NCBI RefSeq assembly: GCF_037893015.1
Contig: NC_133660.1
Location: 165,046,283-165,110,282 of the forward strand
Length of the DNA: 64,000 nucleotides
Reading direction: 5' to 3'
DNA from: Macrotis lagotis
Taxonomy: Eukaryota; Chordata; Mammalia; Peramelemorphia; Peramelidae
Below, piece by piece: positions 23,228 to 33,408 of this stretch. The notes beneath the pieces are model-generated. The model worked only from the letters and a program-made list of their open reading frames with translations, did not search any database and had not been told where the DNA came from. Made by a program: the position numbers and the translations under genes. The first letter of the stretch is position 1. Each line of letters starts with the position of its first letter.

Positions 23228-25105
23228 CTGTGGATTAAAAGAAAAAAAACAATCTGGTCTTTGATATCAAGGAACAAAGAATCAAATAGGAGATGATAAG
23301 GAAAATATAAGTTTATAAATAAATGTAATACAAGGAAGAATATGGCTCATTTTTTTACATGTTTATTAAATTGAATTAAGTTTTTCAAACAACTTGTTGA
23401 GATTTATAGGGTATCAGCCACTGGATGAAGAAAGATTATTGGAGACAAAGACCTCTTAGTGATTGACTGAGACAAATAACAAACTGACCTAATTCTAAGG
23501 GAATTTTGAACTCTGGTGTTGTTTTATTAGAGTACACATTTGTATACTCAATTTAATCCTTGGAAAAATAGTGAAAATGTTATTATGCTCAGTTAAAAAG
23601 TGAGGAAACTGAAGTGTTTAAATGCTTGAGCAAGGTTACAGAGCTAGTAACATGTAGACATAAGTTTGAAATACAATCTATGTTCTTTCCAGTCTGTACC
23701 ATGGATTCCTATTATTTTCATTGTGAGTGAAATAATATTTTGAGGGGATTAACATTTTGAGCCCCCAAATTTTTCACATCACAATAACCTTATGGAACAC
23801 ACAATTGATAGTCAGAACCAAAGTTGCTGATTGTTATAATGGACTCCAATACAAGTCAAATTATTCCAGTGAAGAGTTTCCATTTATAGCCATTGTCTTT
23901 TCCATGGTTTATACATATTTTTCTATATAATTATATAAACATCACATATATTTATATGTCTTTTCCATGGTATGGGTGTGTACATATATTATGTGAATAT
24001 ATAATCCATATTGTCTTTTTCTTGGTTTAATAAAGAATTGTAATAACTGAAAAGGTGTGTTCTGTCCAATTCCCTTTTATGTTGTTAACCCCCTGACCAA
24101 AGATACTGAAAATGACTTTAACAAAGTACAATTTAGTATATGTATTGCCTGATAAAGGGAGGGATGGTGGAAAGAAAGAAAGAAAAAGGACACAGTTACA
24201 GAATGGGAAATGAAGAATGCTTTAAGTTCTTAAAGAATATAAGAAATAATTCCTCAAAATTCCAAATAAACATTCATGAACAATTAGAATATGACAATAG
24301 AAGATGACTTCTATTTTTTTTAGAAGTGTGATTACTACTGTCAACTAAATATCTTGACACTCCAAATGAATGGATGTTTATAAAATTTATGATGGAAATA
24401 TAGCAAACAACTACAATGGTAAAAATTTCCCTACATAAAGCAAACAAAGATAGAAAATCCCTTCTTTCCATTTATTTTTTGGTGAGGGGAAAGAATGTAG
24501 TTTAAAATATTGCAAACTATAAACAATTAAAAAATAAAAGTACCCCCCCAAAACTTTAACGAATGACATTTGCTTCTATTTCTCTTTCTGATCTTTTTCT
24601 TCTGTTGTTTTGTTAGGCTGCTTCATTGAATGCTATTATTAATACAAGATTCCTTAATAGACAATCAGAAAACTGTTTAATGATCATGTGTTTATCAATA
24701 TCAAGCAAGGGATTAAATGGATATCTGTTCATCAAAGGTATTATGTGTCATGGAGGATATTTTGAAGAGCCCAAATAGATGGACTCCAAAAAAGGATGAA
24801 AATCTTTAGATACTCCACTCCCCAGATACCTTTTTGCTCAAGGCAATCAAAATACTTCAAGGTCTTTTCAATGAGATCACTGGTATTTCAATTTCAAAAC
24901 AGAATGACCTAGCAACTTTCAATGGAAAAATCAAGTGGACAAGGAAAACTGATTATTAAATATTTAGATGAAGAAGCATCAGGTTATGTGTCCTAGACAT
25001 TTGCTGGAGATGGGTGAACTAGAATTTAATAGGAAGAAAGCAGGTTAGATTATATATGGGAAATGATGCAGCACCTTCCAATTCAGGAGCTATTAGAGTT
25101 CTTAA
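23228..25105. other. 1.9 kb, one MIR trace, otherwise nothing recognised
   Basis: Antisense MIR remnant at about 23,575-23,705 (aaagtgaggaaactgaagtg, gcaaggttacagagctagta). A (GAAA)n-like run occurs near 24,170-24,188. No coding signal. Confidence 0.5.
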
Positions 25106-25109
25106 TTTA

Positions 25110-25225
25110 AATTTTTTTTTATTTATGGCAATGGGATTAAGTGACTTGCCCAAAGTCACACAGCTAGGCAATAATTGTATCTAAGGTCAGATTTAAACTC
25201 AGGTCCTCCTGCCTCCACGGATCTA
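25110..25225 (-). repeat. Truncated tRNA-derived SINE, minus strand
   Basis: atttatggcaatgggattaa, gcccaaagtcacacagctag and actcaggtcctcctgcctcc are recognisable; the reversed head (tRNA 5' part) is lost. Confidence 0.8.
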
Positions 25226-26310
25226 TGGATTCTAAAACAATACAAATATTTTGAGGGGAAAATCTACATCAAAATGATGGTCTCACAAACATTATTTTTT
25301 TACCTGTTAAATTAAGATCCTACAATAAGATATTTTATTTCAGTTTAAAGGGTAAACTATTTGGCCCAGGTTGGTATATGAATCCCCCTTAATCTCCCTA
25401 AATACAATTAGGAATTCAGATACACACTTGGTTTTATAGTTTATGATCCTTATGTCAGACTCCGATTTGGCAAGGTGTCATTTGTTTGATGCCCTTATAA
25501 CTGTCTAGGCTAGGGGGCAGATCAACGGGGCAGCAAACTTGCAGAGGAGCTCCAGGGCAGAATGAACAGCAGAACATGGCAGACATGGAGCAGACTGGAC
25601 AAGTGGAAGAAGCAGATTCGAAACTTGGAAAACTTAAGTTATACAGAGAGATTCATGTGTGAATTTGAGTTGCAGCCTCAACACCACCAAGGCTGTACCA
25701 TAAAAAGGTATAAATCTTTCAAACTTCCTCAGCATTCCTTTGATCTCTTTGAATAAAGAACCTGAAAAACAATGAGGATGGGATTGGTTTGAAACATCCT
25801 GCTCCCCTCAATTAGGTGAAGACTTAACATTTTGGCATAATTGTAGCAGAATTGATCTGACTTACAATGTATCTGTTTTTCACAGTTAAATCCAATTTGA
25901 AGGTAACTGGAATATTGAATCTACATTTTTAAATCTGTGAATTTAGTAAATTACTAGTTAGTCCCTTTTAGGACCAGTCTTAAAATATTACCCAAACAGG
26001 ATTAGTATTCATCCCTCCATTAGCAATTTAAAAAAATCAAACTTTTTTTTTAAAACCACAATTCTTTATTTCACAAGTAGCACATGGTATAGCACAGATC
26101 ACAGAACTTGTAAATGAATTGTAAAATCCTTTAATGGAAGTTTATTTTGAGGTTGCCTTATTTTATCCTTCCCCAACTACCAGAATACATTCCTGTTAGG
26201 AAATAGTAGCTTCCCATTCTACAGAGATAAAGAGGAAAGACACAACTAGCTCTGGTACTCCTGTAAACAATTAACATTATACTCCATTAAAGAACATGGA
26301 CAAACCTCAT
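25226..26310. other. 1.1 kb without a recognised gene
   Basis: A 64-codon frame at 25,562-25,756 (MNSRTWQTWSRLDKWKKQIR at its start) is followed by an ataaag motif but matches no family I recognise and lacks splice context. It is left as unexplained and not called a gene. Confidence 0.35.
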
Positions 26311-26473
26311 CTCCTTCAGTCAATTTTCTTCGTGAGGGAGTAGGGTTAAGTGACTTGCCCAAGGTCACACAGTTAGGTAATTATTAAGTGTTTGAGGTCG
26401 CATTTGAACTCAGGTCCTCCTGACTCCAGGACTCTATCCACTGTGCCACCTAGCTGTCCCCTCCTTCAGTCAA
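26311..26473 (-). repeat. tRNA-derived SINE, minus strand, with target-site duplications
   Basis: SINE 26,324-26,460 (gggttaagtgacttgcccaa, ending gtgccacctagctgtccc). Perfect direct repeats ctccttcagtcaa at 26,311-26,323 and 26,461-26,473. The poly-T end has decayed. Confidence 0.9.
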
Positions 26474-27080
26474 CTTTCCAAGGCCTTCATGGTCCTGAGC
26501 CTCAGAAACTCTCCAAATAAGTTTTAACAGTTCATCTCTTCTAAGCAGCAGCATTGTAGCCAGGACTGACTTTCCAGGAAGCATCTACAAAGACAAACCC
26601 TGGTGTTACAAGTTAAAGCAGAGCAAAGTAACACTGGGGAGGTGAAACCCTTGCGGGGCAAGCAGGGCCTGTCTCTCCAGTCAGGATCCAGGACAGAGGG
26701 GACAGAGGGAGATTCATCTGTCCTGGGATTGAGAGAGAAGAGTACTTTACCCTTCTGTCCAGGTCACATGAAGCACCATTAGCTCCAGGTGGGCAAAGAA
26801 GGGGATGCAGAGACTTGGAGCACATAGGGAGAGACTTGATGGACTGGGGGACCAGGATCATAACTTGTTCCCAGAGGAGGCCTGACCCCAGTCTGCTGGC
26901 CTGCTGCTCTGCACAAGGTCCAAGCCACCCCAATTCTACCCAGTTTATAGGGGTTCCAGTAGGGGGACTGACCCACCCAAGTCATGTCCCCAAACTGGCT
27001 GCCACCTCTCTGGTTTGAACATGCGTGGAGGGGCTAGGGAGAGAGGCTTGGGGTACCCACAGTGAGTGAGCAGTAGCATG
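26468..27080. repeat. Duplicated segment, right copy of pair 3 (decayed CpG island)
   Basis: Counterpart of the CpG-island segment at 11,820-12,300. It retains caggatccaggacagagg, attgagagagaa and gaagcaccattagctccagg, plus minus-strand splice-like signals (AGG|GTAAAG near 26,750 and TTTGTCTTTGTAG near 26,586). CpG dinucleotides are few; CA and TG stand where the left copy has CG (cacatgaa against cacgtgaa). This is the pattern of methylation-driven loss after loss of promoter function. Confidence 0.65.
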
Positions 27081-27410
27081 GGTCAGAACAATTCTGGGTC
27101 CCTTTCCCCCAGGTGGGCAAACACATGACCCCTGACCATATGGCAAAGGTAGGGAGCTCAGTGTCTAGCAATAAATAATGACATTTTCCCACTGGGAGAG
27201 TCCTAGGTCAACTCACCAGGATTTCAAGAGTCAGTATAGATGGAGTTGGGAGTGAACCCAGGTGCGAGTTCATTGATAGAGCATGAGGCATTGTGACTCC
27301 CATTTTTTTTCCCTAGGGGAAAAGCTTTTCTTCCTTGGGGACTTCTCCCTAGGGCTAATCCCTAAGGACTATACTGCTGTTCACTCCCAGAACAAAGTTT
27401 ACCAGGTTAA
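27081..27410. other. No feature recognised
   Basis: Mixed sequence right of the decayed island copy. Possible further homology to 12.3-12.7 kb is too weak to claim. Confidence 0.35.
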
Positions 27411-27585
27411 AAAGGATCTGTGGGGGTGGCTAGGTGGCGCAGTGGATAAAGCACCGGCCCTGGAGTCAGGAGTACTTGAGTTCAAATCCGGTCTCAGACA
27501 CTTAATAATTACCTAGCTGTGTGACCTTGGGCAAGCCACTTAACCCCATTGCCTTGCAAAAATCTAAAAAAAAAAGGATCTGTGG
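27411..27585 (+). repeat. tRNA-derived SINE, very well preserved
   Basis: SINE 27,424-27,572 with consensus-like A box TGGCGCAGTGG and B box GTTCAAATCC, ending gccttgcaaaaatct(A)n. Perfect 13-bp direct repeats aaaggatctgtgg at 27,411-27,423 and 27,573-27,585. One of the youngest-looking copies. Confidence 0.95.
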
Positions 27586-27969
27586 CAGAAGGAAGATTCA
27601 TTTTATCCCCTTTCTCTCATCGTCACTTGTCACCTCTATCCTCCCTATTCCAGTCTTGTCCACCTATAAATGCTGCTGCAGAGACAGTTTTTTGCTTTCT
27701 CTTCAATTGATGCCATTCCACCAACCTGGAAATGACTCTTCTTATTTTTCCTGAATCCCTTCCCAATTCAACATTTCACTACTTTTCTCAGTCTAGGTTC
27801 AAACCTACAAGAAAGCTTGCTGTGCATGATGGTGGGGTGCGTTTCATGGAATCCTTCATGTGTGAGAGGTAGAGCAAAGACTGATGGGACAGTAAAAAAT
27901 AAAATAAAAATGAACCTTGGGGCAACTATCAGTGTTGGGAAAGGGTCCAAGTAATACCACCTCTTCTTT
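27586..27969. other. No feature recognised
   Basis: Nothing identified. Confidence 0.35.
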
Positions 27970-28465
27970 TTGTTGTTGTTGGTTGATATTTTATTTTTCC
28001 AATTATTGTTATGAAATTCATCCATTTCTAATTATTGTTATGAAATTCATCCATTTGCATATTTATATTACACAATTTTCTTCCACCTCCCTTCCCACCC
28101 CACTCCCTTCAGCAGTGAACAATCTATAGTGGATGTTGTATGTGTACATTTAACATGTTTGCATATTAACCATTTGGTGTATGAGGAATTAGGAATAAGG
28201 GAAAAGAAAGAAAACATGGGATAGGAAGGAAAAACATAAGAGAAATTTTAAATAAGTGAACATAGTGTTCATTCAGATTCTGTGGCTTTTTGTTTTTATT
28301 TTGCATTGTTTTCATCAGATATGGATGGTGCTGTCCATAACAGGTCTTCCAGTGTTGACCAAGCTCTCTGAACTGCTGAGAGGAACTGCATCCACCAGAG
28401 TTGATCAACTCACAATGTTGATGATGATGTTAATATGGATAATATGCTCTTGGTTGAACCACTTT
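27970..28465 (-). repeat. L1 3' UTR fragment, antisense, 5'-truncated
   Basis: Matches the antisense L1 tail at 36.44 kb: attttatttttcc at the left end, acatttaacatgtttg, gaaaaacataagagaaattt, aagtgaacatagtgttcatt, and aactgctgagaggaactgca near the right end. A direct 29-bp repeat (28,001-28,029 and 28,030-28,056) lies in the tail. Confidence 0.7.
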
Positions 28466-28519
28466 TTCACCTGAAGTTTATTCCAAATCTGAAACTAATT
28501 CCACAGAAGCAATTGCTAA

Positions 28520-28650
28520 AATCATAAGCAGTTAGAGTTGGAAATGACTTAAAACATCCCTCTCACTTCCTGGATGAAGAATTTGAGATCCAAAGATATT
28601 GGTGGCAAATTGTGACCTAGAACCCAGGTCTGATTTTATGTACCATATCT
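28520..28650 (-). repeat. MIR fragment, minus strand
   Basis: agagttggaaatgacttaaa, gatgaagaatttgagatcca and agaacccaggtctgatttta match the antisense MIR core and decayed head. Confidence 0.6.
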
Positions 28651-28739
28651 TTTTAGCTATATCTGATATCTTTTGTCACAATGTATTGATCTTAAGTGAA
28701 TATAGATATTTATTCTGGGATTTAGCAATATTAACAGGT

Positions 28740-29060
28740 CAAATGAAATTGACAAGCATTTATCAAGCCAGGCTTAATAAATAAAAGTAGTGCCTTTGTC
28801 TACCTTGTCTACTCTAGGACAGGAGCTATGTCCAATACAAAGGATGAATGATAGACAAATACAGTTCCTACTCTAAAGGAGCTTGCACTTTAAAGGGGGG
28901 AGACAATACACAAACAACCATGTATAAATAAGATTTCTAAAGGATAAACTGAGACAATAATAGAGAGAAGGAATTACCATTAAGAGGGATCAGGAAAAGC
29001 TTCTTATAGAAGGTGGGTATTTAGCTGAGGCTTGAAGGAAGCCAACCATGCCAGAAGGGA
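28740..29060 (-). repeat. L2 3'-end fragment, minus strand
   Basis: Antisense L2 tail: caagcatttatcaagccagg, taaaggagcttgcactttaa, ggggggagacaatacacaaa, then gatcaggaaaagcttcttat with agaaggtgggtatttagctg and cttgaaggaagcca. The latter is antisense of the end of ORF2. Confidence 0.72.
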
Positions 29061-29377
29061 TAAAGAGGTGAAACAGGTGGTACATTTTGCATACTTGTTT
29101 GCTTTTTAGTCTACCCCCCATCTCATTCTCCATGAAGATTAACTTAAACCTTTTCCCTCTCTCCTTCTGCCTTTAGGTTCTCCTAAGTTTAATTCAGTTA
29201 GAATATTGAACACCTACAGTTTTCAGTGTCATGTGGTGGATCCTGGGAAGTATGCAATATTTATAATGTATAGTATTTATCTAGATGGAACTCAGTTTAA
29301 TTTTTAGTAGAATACTTAGATGAATGGATTAGTCATAAAGCATTTATTAAACATGTATTATTATCATCAGGTGGTAT

Positions 29378-29592
29378 ATTAATGCCTGGAGTCAGGAAGA
29401 GTCTTTTACTGAGTTCAAATCTGACCTCAGACACTCACTGGTTGTGAGACCCTGGACTAGTGTTTGCCTCAGTTTCCTGGTATAAAAAAATGAACTGAAG
29501 AAGGAAATGACAAACCATTCCAGTATATTTGCCAGGAAATCCCCGTATGGGGTCACAAAAAGTCGGAACCAACTGAAAAAATGATTGAACAA
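29378..29592 (+). repeat. SINE with RTE/BovB-type 3' tail
   Basis: Head gcctggagtcaggaagagtc, B-box region gttcaaatctgacctcagac, then tgcctcagtttcctggtata and the tail ggaaatgacaaaccattcca, ggggtcacaaaaagtcggaa, ccaactgaa. That tail is shared with RTE-clade LINEs, which supply the retrotransposition machinery for such SINEs. This is a different family from the abundant young SINE. Confidence 0.75.
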
Positions 29593-29782
29593 TGTACGGA
29601 GTTCTAGAGGAGCACTGAAAATGCATCTAAAATAGTGGAGACAGTTGTGAATCTCAAGGGAAGACAATACATATAGGAGGTTTTAGATAGAAAAGACTTT
29701 AGAGAACAGTCACAAGGAAGGAACTAAGGAAAGAAGCAAACAAGCATTAGCAGACATTTAATCCTTACACAACCCTGGAAGG

Positions 29783-30626
29783 TACTATATTTCCCCATGT
29801 ATAAGAAGCACCCTTTTCTGAAAAATTTTAGGGTCTAAAAACTGGGAGTGTCTTATACAGTGGTTGTAGATTTTTTTACTTGCATTTCTCACTTTTTCAT
29901 TCCTGTTGTCTTTGTGCTCATAGCTTCACATTTATTACTGGTATATTAAGTAACATTTTGCCATGTTCTGCCCAGAAATGGCTCAGAAAAGATTTTTGTA
30001 CAGTGCTGATTTCAAAGTGATCCAGTTTGTAAAAGAGAATGGAAATTGTGCTGCTGCACATAAGTTTGGTCCTCCTCCAACTGAGAAAACAATCCAAAAC
30101 TGGCTCCGGGAAGAAGAAACCCTAGTGCCACAGCAGAAGACCATGAGAGGCAAGTTAGCAAAATGGTTGGATTTAGAGAGGGAATTTAAGAGATGGATTG
30201 AAGGGCAAAGAGCAATTGGAATTCCTGTGTCCATAAAGATGGTTCAACAGGAGGCAAGAATTGCTGTTGTAAAAGAAGTTACTGATTTCAAAGGAGGACA
30301 CAATTGGTGCTTCAGGTTCATGAAATGGAATGAATCAAGCATGCGTTCATGCACCAGACTTGCCCAGGGAGTGCTTGTGGCCAACTACAGACCAGAGCAC
30401 AGGCAGGAGAGCAGTCGGAGCCTCTCCTAAAACAGTGATTCATCATCAGACCCAGATGAGGACATCACTGTCAAAACAGGAGTTTTGATAGTGATGTAGA
30501 GTTGTATGAATTTTATGATGAATAAAATGAGTTCAATAACTTCATGTAGTACATTTTTCCCTAAATTTTGGGCCCCCAAATTAAGATGAGTCTTATACAT
30601 AACAGCATACAAGGGAAAATATAGTA
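29783..30626 (+). mobile_element. Internally deleted pogo-type DNA transposon
   Basis: Element 29,785-30,624 between TA dinucleotides. Terminal inverted repeats: left ctatatttccccatgtat, right (reverse complement) ctatattttcccttgtat. Inside, a 155-residue frame (29,963-30,430) starts MFCPEMAQKRFLYSADFKVI, with NWLREEETLV, LDLEREFKRWIEGQRAIGIP and FKGGHNWCFRFMKWNESSMR. This is the Brinker-type plus CENP-B-type HTH region of pogo-superfamily transposases, as also found in the host gene POGK. The DDE catalytic domain is missing; the frame runs almost directly into an acidic Ser/Asp tail typical of these C-termini. This indicates an internal-deletion, non-autonomous copy. Confidence 0.78.
29963..30430 (+). 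pseudogene. Pogo transposase N-terminal fragment
   Basis: DNA-binding half only (see the enclosing transposon). The frame is open for 155 codons, so the copy is not very old or was mobilised recently as a deleted derivative. It cannot catalyse transposition without the DDE domain. It could in principle still bind its inverted repeats; nothing shows that it is expressed. Confidence 0.7.
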
Positions 30627-30629
30627 GAT

Positions 30630-30760
30630 GGCTATTATTATTCCCATTTTACTGTTGAGGAAACTGAGACAGAAATAGGTTAAATGAATTGCCCAGAGAC
30701 ACATAGTGAGTTGTCTAAGACTGAATTTGAACCCAAAGCACATAGCAATGCATTTTCTTT
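30630..30760 (-). repeat. MIR fragment, minus strand
   Basis: attcccattttactgttgag, gaaactgagacagaaatagg, attgcccagagacacatagt and tgaatttgaacccaaagcac match the antisense MIR core. Confidence 0.78.
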
Positions 30761-31020
30761 TACATCATTCACAATGATAAAACTTTATCATTTCTGATGT
30801 TGAGCCATTTCATAATTAAGGACTTTGGTGGCAAGAACTTTGATTTCCAAGTTTTTGGTAGTTATGGTAGCTGAATAGGCCAGGTTTTAGCAGCTGCAGA
30901 AGTAGCTTTGAGGTCATATTCCCCACAGGGATTCTTTCCCTGGTGGGTGGCTGTTGGACTGTTCTAGAAGGTTCAAAGGTTTGGGGTGAATACTGTAAGG
31001 ATAGGGAGTATATGGGGTTT

Positions 31021-31180
31021 TTTTGGTTTGTTTTTGTTTAGATTTTTCAAGGCAATGGGGTTAAGTGGCTTGCCCAAGGCCACAGGGCTAGGTAATTATT
31101 AAGTGTCTGAGGCTGGATTTGAACTCAGGTACTCCTGACTCCAAGGCCAGTGCTCTATCCACTGTGCCACCTAGCCACCC
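31021..31180 (-). repeat. tRNA-derived SINE, minus strand
   Basis: gatttttcaaggcaatgggg, tggcttgcccaaggccacag and ctgtgccacctagccaccc. Close to the young consensus; target-site duplications were not resolved. Confidence 0.9.
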
Positions 31181-31680
31181 AGGACTATAAGTTTTTAAAC
31201 TATCTTTGGATCTTCAACTTTTAGAACAGGTTCTGTCACAGAGCAAACATTTAATCAATGATTACTGACCGATTGATTGACTGGTTGCATTTCTATTCCT
31301 TGGGCTTTGGGGCTTTGGGGCTTTGGGGCTCAAGGTCTTGGGCTATCTTAAGTCTGAGAGGAGGTGGTAGCTGTGTTCTAACTCATCTGAAACATACTCA
31401 CTTCTTTCTTTCCCTCTCAATTCCTTGCTTCTTCTGTTAGGCTGCCTTAATTCTGTCAGGAACATTTTGGTTAGCAGTTAATGGGAATGGCTGTTTCCTT
31501 GTCCACAGACATTACATCCATCAAGGCTAAGGTAAAACTAATATTTGCACTTAAATTCTGTGACTCTAAATTTATTGCTACCAATAGTACCATCACTTTC
31601 TGTCTCTGTGTTTGTTTAACCATTACCTTTTCAGAGTCTTACTCTGATGCGTTACTGTCATGAGGAAGTCGCCGGGATCC
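31181..31680. other. No gene; small 8-bp tandem repeat
   Basis: 31,300-31,330 holds about four copies of ggggcttt. Otherwise nothing recognised. Confidence 0.5.
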
Positions 31681-32560
31681 TTGAAATCCATGAACCTACA
31701 TGCCATTTCCCAAAATTTTTATGAGATTGATCAAGAAGTAATGAGAAGGTCAGGGTTGTTTCAGTTGTGATGGCTTCAAGGTTACTGTGGGGCGCCAGGG
31801 CCCTGGTGGTCCAGGCCCTGAGGGCCTCCAGTCTGGCCTGGGCAGCTGCGTGCTTGGTGTCGAGCAAAGGAGGTATCCCTTCCGATGAGGAGCAGGCCAC
31901 TGGCTTGGAGAAAGAGATTATGATGGCTGCCAGGAATGATTTGGATCCATACAATATTCTAGCCCCAAAGGCAGCTCCAGGAACTAAGGAGGAGCCCAAC
32001 CTGGTCCCTTCCATCACTGACAAGTGAATAGTGGGCTCTATCTGTGAAGAGGACAACAGTGCAGTCTGGTTCTGATTTCACAAAGGCGAGACACAGCGTT
32101 GCCCAAACTGTGGAACTCACTACAAGCTGGTACCCCACCAGTTGAGCCATTGAGCCCCAGGACTGGTTACTTGAGATATGTATTATTTTCTTCCATTCAA
32201 TAAAAGGCTAGCCATTTCCCTGGCTCTCCCATAATATGTTAAAAAAAAAAAAAGAAGTAATGAGAAGGAAATGGGCAGTTTTCCACAAATAATATTCTTC
32301 CATTGGTTATAGCTTTTGAGTCTCACAATGACTGCTGTATAAGGATACAAAGTCCTATGCTTATTATTTGTTGACTATAAAAAAATCATTTGATTCCATA
32401 GATCAATTTAGTATCTTACCAGTTGTTCATCAATAATGCGACTCCTGTATAACTATCAAAAACATTCAAGATTTCCTGAAAGATGTAACAGCAGATAAAA
32501 CTTGTTTTAAACAATCCTTGATAAATGAGGAGCAGATCATCTACATACATAACTTAGTTT
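31681..32560 (+). repeat. RTE-type LINE reverse-transcriptase fragment, split by a retrocopy
   Basis: Plus-strand translation near 32,355-32,400 reads LLFVDYKKSFDSIDQ, matching the conserved FVDYxKAFDS reverse-transcriptase motif of RTE/BovB LINEs. The flanks (31,681-31,749 and 32,269-32,560) align with a second fragment at 35,410-35,740 that lacks the insertion. The COX5B pseudogene occupies 31,750-32,251. Confidence 0.65.
31733..32268 (+). pseudogene. COX5B: COX5B processed pseudogene
   Basis: Retrocopy of cytochrome c oxidase subunit 5B, the zinc-binding nuclear-encoded subunit of mitochondrial complex IV. ATG at 31,770, normal stop position 32,151-32,153; 127 codons against 129 residues in human. 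Legible: MASRLLWGARALVVQALRAS, DEEQATGLEKEIMMAARNDL, DPYNILAPKAAPGTKEEPNL, CEEDNSAVWF and ETQRCPNCGTHYKLVPHQLS. The frame is kept but two in-frame TGA codons break it, one after ITDK where an Arg codon is expected and one after AVWF where Trp is expected. A 3' UTR with AATAAA, a poly-A tract (32,241-32,253) and perfect 17-bp direct repeats aagaagtaatgagaagg (31,733-31,749; 32,252-32,268) prove L1-style retroposition. Confidence 0.95.
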
Positions 32561-32809
32561 TGATTCTCTAAATGTGACATCCTTTTTCAATGACCTAGTA
32601 GACATACTTCTGGAAGAATTAAATCACATAAATCTTTACATTTTCACTAAAAATGAAGCATGATAGGAAAAAAGGGGGGTAATTGGAGCTTGGAGATACA
32701 AATAAAAGAGTTAGCTGAGTTAATTTTATTGCTTTTACAAAGGTAATAAGATACATAATTTTCTTCTTGGACTTCTGATGCAGTATCTGTGACACGCATT
32801 CATAAAAAA

Positions 32810-33150
32810 AAACCATTATGGAGGTATTTACACATTACTTGCCAACATCTGTTACAGAGGATGATGAAGTAGGGACATTCTATGAGGTCTTTGCCAACAC
32901 TTACCAATTGAAATCAGCATATACTATACTTTATACTTGATGACATTAATGCAAAAATAGGTATGGAGAAGAAAGGAATAAATATGCTGGTAAACAAAGT
33001 TTGAGAGAAAGAAATGAGCCATTTTTTGAAGACATATTGAAACCATATTTGTATTCATAATTACCTTTGAAAAGAGAGATCGGATGCATTGAATGTGATG
33101 CTCCCCAAATAGCATTACCAAAAATGACAATGGTTATAGTTTAACCAACA
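32810..33150 (+). repeat. RTE-type LINE endonuclease fragment
   Basis: Plus-strand translation reads TSVTEDDEVGTFYEVFANTY, then DDINAKIGME where the conserved GDFNAKIG motif of the RTE apurinic-type endonuclease is expected, followed by ERKK-like and CSPN-like pieces. It is degraded, with several stops. Confidence 0.65.
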
Positions 33151-33214
33151 GGAAATAACCTGGAGTCATTTTTAAACCATCTGCCTAATTTGAAATCAGG
33201 CCACTAACTTGTTA

Positions 33215-33400
33215 AAAATCATTAACTTTTTATTAAGGGGCCTACTAATTTCTAGGCTCTAAATTAAGTCTAGAGATTCCAAAAGAGGCAGAAGACAGTC
33301 TCTAGGAGCTTACAATCCAGTAAGGGAAACACATAAAGACAAATTATATACAAAGCATGCTATAATCAAGATCAATAGGAAATAATTCACAGAAGGAAGG
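33215..33400 (-). repeat. L2 3'-end fragment, minus strand
   Basis: attaaggggcctactaattt, agacagtctctaggagctta, caatccagtaagggaaacac. Antisense of the L2 tail, strongly diverged. Confidence 0.55.
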
Positions 33401-33408
33401 CACTAAAA

